DNA of 12,032 nucleotides from an uncultured Clostridia bacterium (GTDB lineage: Bacteria; Bacillota; Clostridia; RGIG6154). Shown piece by piece: positions 6,126 through 12,032 of the stretch. Where the stretch lies: the NCBI GenBank assembly GCA_934457515.1, contig CAKSHV010000014.1, positions 1-12,032 of the forward strand, given 5' to 3'. The position numbers were made by a program, and so were the translations under genes. Position 1 is the stretch's first letter. Every line of letters starts with the position of its first letter. A model generated the notes under the pieces. The model did not search any database. It saw only the letters and a program-made list of their open reading frames with translations, and was not told where the DNA came from.

Positions 6126-6245
6126 TTACCAGCCCATGTAAGCCTGAAATGCTTCTAAAAGCGGGGTTAAAACAAAGTGGTTTAACACAAGATAGGCAAC
6201 AATTACAATTAAAAATATCCAAAGTGCGCCCCATTTGGCTTTCAT
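6126..6245 (-). CDS. 39-residue single-TM microprotein
   Basis: A short open reading frame of 40 codons, MKAKWGALWIFLIVIVAYLV followed by LNHFVLTPLLEAFQAYMGW and TAA. Two lysines precede a hydrophobic segment (about residues 6-21), so the N-terminus should be cytoplasmic by the positive-inside rule. The C-terminal part after Asn22/His23 (TPLLEAFQAYMGW) looks like an amphipathic helix. AGAAAGGA (6262-6255) lies 9 bases before the ATG, a good ribosome site. The gene fills the space between the GH13 gene (24 bases upstream) and the CPBP gene (6 bases downstream) and is probably cotranscribed with both. I do not recognise it. A partner or substrate of the CPBP protein is possible from position alone. 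A chance frame is less likely given the ribosome site, spacing and hydrophobic core. Confidence 0.65.
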   Translation of the reverse strand: MKAKWGALWIFLIVIVAYLVLNHFVLTPLLEAFQAYMGW

Positions 6246-6269
6246 GCGGGTTCGTCCTTTCTAAAAAAT

Positions 6270-7955
6270 TTATTCTTCTTTTATGCCGTGCGGCGGAACG
6301 TTTTCTTTTGTTTCACCGCTGCGGTTGACCAAAATTGTGTAGTTTTTTCCGTCCATATAGCGTTTTACGCCGAACACATCTTCGCCGATTGCCAAAAACT
6401 CCGTTTCACCCGACTGCAATATGGGGGATTCGGCGCGTTTTGCGGTGTAGGTTTTATAAATTGCCATAACCTGCTCGTTTTCGTTCCCCCAGGGGTATGG
6501 CTTGCGGTTATCGGGGTCTTTGCCGCCGGTAAGGCCCGCCTCGTCGCCGTAATAAATGCAGGGGACGCCCGGGAATGCAAACTGCAGCGCCACAAGCTGG
6601 GTGAGTAAGGCAAGCGGATTTTCGGGCAGAATGTCCTGCGCTTTGGTGAAAATGCGTTCCACATCGTGGGTGCCAAGCAGGTTTAGGCCGCCGTAAAATG
6701 CGCTTTTTGGATAGTTTTCTCTTAAGGTTTCAAACCGCTCGGCAAGCGTTTCAGCCGAAATTTCGCCGCTGAAGAATGCAAGCAGATTATCACGCAGGGG
6801 ATAGTTCATCACGCAGTCCAGCTCGCGGTTGGTGAAATATTTTTTCAGCTTATCATAGGCGATTTTGTTGGACGCGTCTTCCCAAACCTCGCCCATAACA
6901 ATCGCATTGTCGCTGTTGGCTTTCACGGTTTTGTATAAAAGCGCCAGAAAATCGTCCGGCAGCTCGTCTGCCACATCTAACCGCCAGCCGCCGATGCCAA
7001 GCCTTGTCCAGTATTTGATAATGCTGTTTTCGCCCGAAATCAAATAGTCACGCAAATCGGCATTTTCGGTGTTTAAATCGGGTAAATCCGAAACGCCCCA
7101 CCAGCAGTCGTACTCATTCGGATAGTTGCGGAAGCGAAACCACGAACGGTATTTGGAATCGGGATTTTTATAGGCGCCGTCTGTGCCGAATGTGCCGAAT
7201 TTGTTAAAATACACGCTGTCTGCGCCCACATGGTTAAACACGCCGTCTAAAATAAGCTTAATGCCCTGCTTTTCCGCCTCATCGATCAGTGTTTTAAAAT
7301 CGTCAAGGCCACCGAGCATATCGTCGATATGACGGAAATCCGCCGTGGAGTAGCGGTGGTTGGACATAGATTCAAATATCGGGTTTAGATAAATCGCCGT
7401 TACGCCGAGCGACTTTAAGTAGGGCAGTTTTTCGGTTATGCCCTGTAAATTGCCGCCGTAAAAATCCCATTTTTGGATATTGCCGCCGTCCTTGATATAA
7501 GCGGGCTGCTCGTTCCACGCGCGGTAGTATGCGTTTTCTTTGGTGCGGCGCACCTCGCCGCCCACACGGAACCGGTCAGGGAAAATTTGATACACAATGC
7601 CCTTTTGATACCAGTTCGGAAGGGCGGGGGTTTGCTCGAAAACGGTCAGCTGATAAAATGGCGGAATAGTTGCCGAGCAGGCGCTTTTTCCGCCCTCGCC
7701 TTTGCCGCACCAAATGGTGTTGCCGTACATATCATGTGCGCGGAAACAGTAGTGCACAAGCCCCGCTTCGGTTACGGTTAGGGTGTATGTGAAAAAATCG
7801 CCGTCCTTTTTCATGGGGAAAGTGCCTAAAACGTCGGTGATTAAAAACACCTCTTCGCAATTTTGCGCCAAAAGGCGAAAAGAAACTGCTGTGCCGCACG
7901 GAACTGCGCCGTAGGGGGATTTAAACTTTTTATTTCTTGAATCAAATTGAATCAT
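6270..7955 (-). CDS. GH13 alpha-glucan hydrolase (neopullulanase/cyclomaltodextrinase-like)
   Basis: A 561-residue cytoplasmic enzyme expected to hydrolyse malto-oligosaccharides or branched glucans from glycogen. An N-terminal beta-sandwich (about 1-108) of the CBM34-like type precedes the barrel, which opens at YQIFPDRF (122-129). The four GH13 regions are DGVFNH (237-242), GWRLDVADE with nucleophile Asp327, GEVWED with acid/base Glu356, and LLGTHD with the stabilising Asp431. NPIFESMSNHRYSTADF (191-207) and FPGVPCIYYGDEAG resemble neopullulanase-type enzymes, though Ser replaces the usual Asp in HRYDTAD. The C-terminal domain after about residue 510 is only about 50 residues and seems some 25 short of the usual, yet it still ends VPPHGIK as in relatives. 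AAAGGAT lies about 9 bases before the ATG. It follows glgP by 119 bases. Exact specificity and GH13 subfamily are not resolved. Confidence 0.93.
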   Translation of the reverse strand: MIQFDSRNKKFKSPYGAVPCGTAVSFRLLAQNCEEVFLITDVLGTFPMKKDGDFFTYTLTVTEAGLVHYCFRAHDMYGNTIWCGKGEGGKSACSATIPPFYQLTVFEQTPALPNWYQKGIVYQIFPDRFRVGGEVRRTKENAYYRAWNEQPAYIKDGGNIQKWDFYGGNLQGITEKLPYLKSLGVTAIYLNPIFESMSNHRYSTADFRHIDDMLGGLDDFKTLIDEAEKQGIKLILDGVFNHVGADSVYFNKFGTFGTDGAYKNPDSKYRSWFRFRNYPNEYDCWWGVSDLPDLNTENADLRDYLISGENSIIKYWTRLGIGGWRLDVADELPDDFLALLYKTVKANSDNAIVMGEVWEDASNKIAYDKLKKYFTNRELDCVMNYPLRDNLLAFFSGEISAETLAERFETLRENYPKSAFYGGLNLLGTHDVERIFTKAQDILPENPLALLTQLVALQFAFPGVPCIYYGDEAGLTGGKDPDNRKPYPWGNENEQVMAIYKTYTAKRAESPILQSGETEFLAIGEDVFGVKRYMDGKNYTILVNRSGETKENVPPHGIKEE

Positions 7956-7980
7956 GTGCGCTTATCCTTTATATTTGGAT

Positions 7981-8059
7981 TTTCCCGCCCGAAGAGGGCG
8001 GGAAAGGGGCCGCGCCCCTGTTCGGGCGCTTTTTTAAAAGCGGACCGATGCGGACATCG
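7981..8059. repeat. Stacked GC-rich palindromes between glgP and the GH13 gene
   Basis: Within this 119-base gap lie TTTCCCGCCC/GGGCGGGAAA (7981-8005, 10 perfect pairs, loop GAAGA), GGGGC/GCCCC (8006-8018, loop CGC), GCGCCC/GGGCGC (8012-8029, overlapping the previous one) and CGATG/CATCG (8046-8059, loop CGGA). The first has no T-run on either strand, so it is not a plain terminator. On the - strand mRNA these hairpins would sit after glgP and before the GH13 ribosome site, where they could protect the glgP 3' end or lower GH13 expression. The block may be a dispersed palindromic repeat, but one copy cannot show that. Confidence 0.6.
8012..8035 (+). terminator. Terminator-shaped hairpin in + orientation inside the palindrome block
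   Basis: GCGCCC (8012-8017) pairs with GGGCGC (8024-8029) and is followed by six T (8030-8035). No + strand gene lies upstream, so it may only block antisense transcription or be a by-product of the palindromes. For glgP on the - strand the T-run is on the wrong side. Confidence 0.35.
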
Positions 8060-8074
8060 CCCTCTTAAAATGAA

Positions 8075-10510
8075 TTATTTTACAAAATAGGGCTCGATTT
8101 CCCAAATCTCGGACGCATATTTTAAAATGGTGTTGTCGCTGGAGAACCGTCCGGATTTTGCAATGTTGATAACGGCGGATTTGTGCCAGTTTCCGCGGTC
8201 GCGGTAGCGGCGGTTGATTTCTTCGTTTGCTTTTACAAACGCGTCGAAATCTTTCAGCACGAAAAATTCGTCATTCCAGGTTACGAGGTGATTAAATATC
8301 TCATCATATTCGCCCGGCGTGGAGGTGTATGCGTTGCCTTTCAGCTGGTCGAGCACCTTTTTCAGACGCGGGTCGGAATTATAAAGCTCGGAGGCAAGAT
8401 AGCCGCCGTTTTTATAGTAGTTTATAACCTCTTCGGAAGACAGACCGAATGTTACGATATTGTCTTTGCCGACCGCATCGTAAATTTCAACATTTGCACC
8501 ATCCATGGTGGCAAGAGTGATGGCGCCGTTCATCATGAATTTCATGTTGCTGGTGCCGGAAGCCTCTTTGGACGCGGTTGAAATCTGCATGCTGACGTTG
8601 GACGCGGGAATAATGCGCTGGGCAATATCTACATTGTAGTTCGGAATAAACACAACCTTAAGTTTGCCTTTAATGCGCGGGTCGTTGTTTACTTTGTCCG
8701 CAACCGAGTTAATGAGCTTTATAACTTTCTTTGCCAGGCTGTAGGACGAAAACGCCTTTGCACCGAAAATAAAGGTGCGGGGCGGAATGTCCATGTCCGG
8801 GTTTTCCAAAAGCTCGTTGTACAGATGCATAATGTATATAATGTTCAGCGTTTGGCGCTTGTAAGCGTGCAGGCGCTTAACCTGCGAGCAGAACATGCTG
8901 TGCGTGTCCAAATGAAAGCCGTACTGCTCCTGCACAAATTTGTCCATTTCGATTTTCTTTTCGTGCTTGATTGCCGCAACCGCCTCGCAGAACTCTTTGT
9001 CGTTTGCAAAGGGCAGCAAATCTTCAAGGGCATTCGGCTCTTTAATCCACTTGTCGCCGATTGCTTCGCAAATCAGTTCGGACAGTCTCGGATTCGCGGA
9101 GATTAACCAGCGGCGGTGTGTGATACCGTTGGTTTTGTTGTTGAATTTGCCCGGAAAATATTCGTTAAAGTCTTTTAATTCCTGCTTTTTCAAAATTTCG
9201 GTGTGCAGCGCCGCAACGCCGTTTACCGAGTGAGAACCCACAATGGCAAGGTTTGCCATACGCACTTTTTTGTCCCACAGAATGGACATTTTCTGCAGTT
9301 TTTCGGGTTTGTCGGGGTATGCCTCGCGCAGTTTTTCGTCAAAACGGCGGTTGATTTCTTCTATAATCATATACACGCGCGGCAAAAGCTCTTTCATAAG
9401 CGAAATATCGATTTTTTCCAGTGCCTCTGCCATGATGGTGTGGTTGGTGTATGCCATGGTTTTGGTGGTGATGTCCCACGCGGTGTTCCACGGAATGTTT
9501 TCCTCGTCTACCAAAAGGCGCATAAGCTCGGCAACCGCCAGCGACGGATGGGTGTCGTTAATATGCACCGCATGGTATTTATAAAACTCTTCCACGGGGC
9601 GGCCCAGCTTTTTATGCTTGGCAAGCATGCTTTGCAAACCTGCGCTGACAAAGAAATATTCCTGTTTTAAACGCAGACGCTTGCCGCTTTGGGTTGCATC
9701 GTTCGGGTAGAGCATATCGGATATGATTTCGGAATCGCACTTATGTTCCATGGCTTTCATGTATTCGCCCTGGCTGAACTCTTCGAAGTTTACGTCTTCG
9801 CCCTCTGCTTTTGCACTCCAAAGACGGAGAGAGTTAACATTATGGCAGTCGTAGCCGACAATAGGGGTGTCGTACGGAACGGCAAGCACCTCATCATAGT
9901 TTTTGTAAGTCACCTGAATTTCGCCGTTGCGGTCAAAATCCACGTCTACGTTGCCGCCGAATTTCACGGTTACCGCCTCGTCATCGCGGCGCATTTCCCA
10001 AATGTTTTCGTGCTTTAACCAGTTGTCCGATTCTTCTACCTGATAACCGTCCTGAATTTTCTGTTTAAACAAGCCGTATTTATAGCGGATGCCTTGACCG
10101 TATGCGGGAATGCCCGTTGCACTCATGGAGTCCAAAAAGCATGCGGCAAGACGGCCGAGGCCGCCGTTTCCGAGACCCGGTTCGATTTCGATGTTTTCAA
10201 TTTCTTCCAAATCAAGCCCAAGTTCTGCCATCGCCTCGCGGCACTGCTCTTTAATGCCGAGGTTAATGAGGTTTGTGTCCAAGAGTTTGCCGAGCAGAAA
10301 TTCCATGGAAAAATAGTGTACCTGCTTTATGCCCGCGTTAATGTACTGGGTTTTGGAGTCATGCCAGTACTGGGCAATGTAGTCGCGCACAAGTCTGCCC
10401 AGGGCTTCATAAATATGAAGCGGGGAAGCTTGAGAAATATCTTTCGCGTAGCGCGTAATCAGTTTTCGCGTAAAATCTTCTTTAATTTGGTCTTTGGTTT
10501 TCTGTAACAT
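8075..10510 (-). CDS. glgP: Glycogen/maltodextrin phosphorylase (GT35)
   Basis: An 811-residue phosphorylase that splits alpha-1,4-glucan with phosphate to give glucose 1-phosphate. Length and domain order are typical. PGLGNGGLGRLAACFLDS (111-128) is the N-terminal signature, HINDTHPSLAVAELMRLL (316-333) is conserved, and NGITHRRW (461-468) lies near the active site. EASGTSNMKFMMNGA (649-663) carries Lys657, which binds pyridoxal phosphate. MDGANVEI (669-676) follows. The gene sits 10 bases after glgA; AGGAAAGTGAG overlapping the glgA stop is a spread-out ribosome site, with GTGA about 9-10 bases before the ATG. Synthase and phosphorylase in one transcript suggests the two opposing steps are set by allostery or metabolites more than by transcription. 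The last codon is followed by a 119-base palindrome-rich gap rather than a clean terminator. Confidence 0.97.
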   Translation of the reverse strand: MLQKTKDQIKEDFTRKLITRYAKDISQASPLHIYEALGRLVRDYIAQYWHDSKTQYINAGIKQVHYFSMEFLLGKLLDTNLINLGIKEQCREAMAELGLDLEEIENIEIEPGLGNGGLGRLAACFLDSMSATGIPAYGQGIRYKYGLFKQKIQDGYQVEESDNWLKHENIWEMRRDDEAVTVKFGGNVDVDFDRNGEIQVTYKNYDEVLAVPYDTPIVGYDCHNVNSLRLWSAKAEGEDVNFEEFSQGEYMKAMEHKCDSEIISDMLYPNDATQSGKRLRLKQEYFFVSAGLQSMLAKHKKLGRPVEEFYKYHAVHINDTHPSLAVAELMRLLVDEENIPWNTAWDITTKTMAYTNHTIMAEALEKIDISLMKELLPRVYMIIEEINRRFDEKLREAYPDKPEKLQKMSILWDKKVRMANLAIVGSHSVNGVAALHTEILKKQELKDFNEYFPGKFNNKTNGITHRRWLISANPRLSELICEAIGDKWIKEPNALEDLLPFANDKEFCEAVAAIKHEKKIEMDKFVQEQYGFHLDTHSMFCSQVKRLHAYKRQTLNIIYIMHLYNELLENPDMDIPPRTFIFGAKAFSSYSLAKKVIKLINSVADKVNNDPRIKGKLKVVFIPNYNVDIAQRIIPASNVSMQISTASKEASGTSNMKFMMNGAITLATMDGANVEIYDAVGKDNIVTFGLSSEEVINYYKNGGYLASELYNSDPRLKKVLDQLKGNAYTSTPGEYDEIFNHLVTWNDEFFVLKDFDAFVKANEEINRRYRDRGNWHKSAVINIAKSGRFSSDNTILKYASEIWEIEPYFVK

Positions 10511-10520
10511 AGATGCACGC

Positions 10521-11954
10521 TCACTTTCCTAAATTCTCATAAATATCGATATAGCCTTTTGCGGCTTTCTCCCAGCTGAAATCACATTTCATGCCGCGCT
10601 TTACAAGTTTTGTCCATGCCTCGGGATTGCCTCGGTAAACCGAGAGGGCATAGCGGATGACATTCATCATGTCGTGCGCGTTGAAATTGGAAAAGGAAAA
10701 ACCGTTTCCTTTATTTTTATATTCGTTGTACGGCTCGATGGTGTCTTTCAAGCCGCCCGTTTCGCGAACCAGCGGAACCGAACCGTAACGCAGGGCAATC
10801 AGCTGACCTAAGCCGCAGGGCTCAAACAGCGACGGCATGAGGAACAAATCGCTTGCTGCGTAGATTTTTTTGGACATGTCGTTTGAAAAATACAAGTTTG
10901 CCGAAACGCGTTCGGGGTAACGGCCCGCATAGTAGCGGAACACCTCTTCGTATTTATAGTCGCCCGTTCCCAAAAGAACCAGCTGCACGTTTTCTTCCAT
11001 AATTTGCTCAATCATGGCAATGATTAAGTCAAAACCCTTTTGCGCGGTCATGCGGCTTACAATGCCGATCATGGGCATGTTCGGGTCCTGAACGAGCCCC
11101 AATTCTCTTTGCAGCGCCGCTTTGTCTGCCGCTTTGCCCGAAAGCTTTGCATAAGAATAGTTTTCGGCAAGGACCGGATCGGTTTTCGGGTCGTTAATCT
11201 CATAATCCAGACCGTTTAAAATGCCCTTTAATTTGTAGCTGTACTGCGAAAGAATGCCGTTTAAACCCTCGCCGAAAAAGTCGTTTTGAATTTCCTCGGC
11301 GTAGGTGGGGCTTACGGTGGTTACATAGTCGGAATACACAATTGCCGCTTTCATAAACGAAATGCAGTCATAATATTTCACCTTGTCCTCGGTGAAATAC
11401 CCTTCGTCCAAGCCCAAAAGCTCGGTTAGGGTCTGTTTGGGGTAAATGCCCTGGAACTTTAAGTTGTGTATGGTAAGCAATGTTTTGCAGAACGCTTTTG
11501 TGCCATAGTAGAAATGGTGCATCAAAACCGGAATCATGCCGGTGTGCCAGTCGTTGATGTGCAGAATGTCGGGGGTAAAATCGTCCATGCGGAAGATTGC
11601 CTCCAAAACGCCGCGGTTGAAAAACGCAAACCGCTCGCCGTCGTCGTAATACCCATAGGCGCCGCCGCGCAGGAAATAAAATTCGTTATCCAAAAAGTAG
11701 AAAACGGTGCCGTCAAGCTCGGTGCGGAACAGGCCGCAATACTGGTTGCGCCAGCCGACCGGTACGGTGAAATCGCACACCTTTTCCATGGTGTCTTTAT
11801 ATTTTTGGGGGATATCCTTATATAAAGGACAAATCACGCGGGTTTCATATCCCTCTTTGTTCAGCTCTTTGGGCAGTGCATATGCCACATCGCCCAAACC
11901 CCCGGTTTTAATAAACGGATACACTTCTGAAGTTACGAAAAGAATTTTTTTCAT
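10521..11954 (-). CDS. glgA: Glycogen synthase, ADP-glucose-using (GT5)
   Basis: A 477-residue GT-B fold enzyme that extends alpha-1,4-glucan from ADP-glucose. KTGGLGDV (16-23) is the hallmark nucleotide-sugar loop with Lys16, and HINDWHTG (132-139) holds the active-site His/Trp region. SRMTAQKG (300-307) supplies Arg301 and Lys306, and SLFEPCGLGQL (375-385) supplies Glu378, matching the E. coli catalytic set (Lys15, Arg300, Lys305, Glu377). The length is that of bacterial GlgA. An AAAGGAA ribosome site lies about 7-9 bases before the ATG. It is the first gene of the - strand cluster inside the window. ADP-glucose pyrophosphorylase (glgC/glgD) and the branching enzyme (glgB), which often accompany it, are not here and may lie beyond the right edge. 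Confidence 0.97.
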   Translation of the reverse strand: MKKILFVTSEVYPFIKTGGLGDVAYALPKELNKEGYETRVICPLYKDIPQKYKDTMEKVCDFTVPVGWRNQYCGLFRTELDGTVFYFLDNEFYFLRGGAYGYYDDGERFAFFNRGVLEAIFRMDDFTPDILHINDWHTGMIPVLMHHFYYGTKAFCKTLLTIHNLKFQGIYPKQTLTELLGLDEGYFTEDKVKYYDCISFMKAAIVYSDYVTTVSPTYAEEIQNDFFGEGLNGILSQYSYKLKGILNGLDYEINDPKTDPVLAENYSYAKLSGKAADKAALQRELGLVQDPNMPMIGIVSRMTAQKGFDLIIAMIEQIMEENVQLVLLGTGDYKYEEVFRYYAGRYPERVSANLYFSNDMSKKIYAASDLFLMPSLFEPCGLGQLIALRYGSVPLVRETGGLKDTIEPYNEYKNKGNGFSFSNFNAHDMMNVIRYALSVYRGNPEAWTKLVKRGMKCDFSWEKAAKGYIDIYENLGK

Positions 11955-11986
11955 GCTTTATGTTCCTTTCTTTCAAATACCTAAAT

Positions 11987-12015
11987 CTAATATGTTTGCT
12001 GTCATTTAAAGTTAA
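11987..12015 (-). promoter_or_regulatory. glgA: Weak candidate promoter of glgA
   Basis: On the - strand TTAACT (12015-12010) and TATTAG (11992-11987) have a 17-base spacer; each matches the consensus at 4 of 6 bases. It would give a leader of about 26 bases. Alternatively glgA is part of a longer operon continuing past the window edge. The rest of 11955-12032 shows only the glgA ribosome site and a short AT-rich stretch. Confidence 0.3.
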
Positions 12016-12032
12016 TCGATATAAAACAATAA

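Noticed and set aside
8012..8035. Terminator for glgP
   Set aside because: The T-run is on the + strand side; on the - strand glgP transcript the run would be A residues before the stem.
9203..9670. 155-codon open frame on the + strand inside glgP
   Set aside because: It is antisense to conserved glgP coding sequence and has composition expected of a mirrored frame.
12012..12032. Possible C-terminal tail of an upstream - strand gene (LLFYID then TAA)
   Set aside because: Only six codons before the window edge; nothing ties it to glgD or any other gene.

Overview
The window looks like a chromosomal stretch from an anaerobic, low-to-mid GC Gram-positive bacterium of the Clostridia (Bacillota). 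The support is strong Shine-Dalgarno sites of the AGGAGG type, consensus sigma-A promoters, a flavodiiron protein, and Clostridia-like sugar and glycogen enzymes. No phage, transposase, tRNA, rRNA or CRISPR array is visible. Gene density is high: no stretch over 300 bases lacks a gene, and the longest gap is 179 bases (2002-2180).

Left part, mainly + strand (1-4205). The window opens inside the C-terminus of an OGG/AlkA-type DNA glycosylase. A near-perfect sigma-A promoter follows, driving a cytoplasmic GH27 alpha-galactosidase whose stop codon overlaps the start of a 65-residue CxxC...CxxC protein. A hairpin terminator ends that pair. A small Cys-rich membrane protein of unknown function lies on the - strand (1774-2001), divergent from a 6-phosphofructokinase gene with its own promoter. 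After a strong terminator comes an Amidohydro_2-type metal-dependent hydrolase.

Right part, all - strand (12032 down to 4228). Read in the direction of transcription, the order is glycogen synthase (glgA), glycogen phosphorylase (glgP), a GH13 alpha-glucan hydrolase, a 39-residue single-TM microprotein, a CPBP-family membrane protease-like protein and an A-type flavodiiron protein. Gaps are 10, 119, 24, 6 and 24 bases, so this is probably one operon or two linked ones. The 119-base gap holds stacked GC-rich palindromes. The cluster converges on the amidohydrolase gene at a bidirectional terminator (4175-4205).

How the genes fit together: GlgA builds alpha-1,4-glucan from ADP-glucose, GlgP releases glucose-1-phosphate, and the GH13 enzyme trims malto-oligosaccharides. 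The alpha-galactosidase feeds hexoses inward and phosphofructokinase commits them to glycolysis. The flavodiiron protein would remove O2 or NO. Most of this is ordinary Clostridia metabolism. The least described parts are the 39-residue microprotein with its CPBP partner, the CxxC protein overlapping the alpha-galactosidase, and the Cys-rich membrane protein. I found no convincing new multi-gene system.
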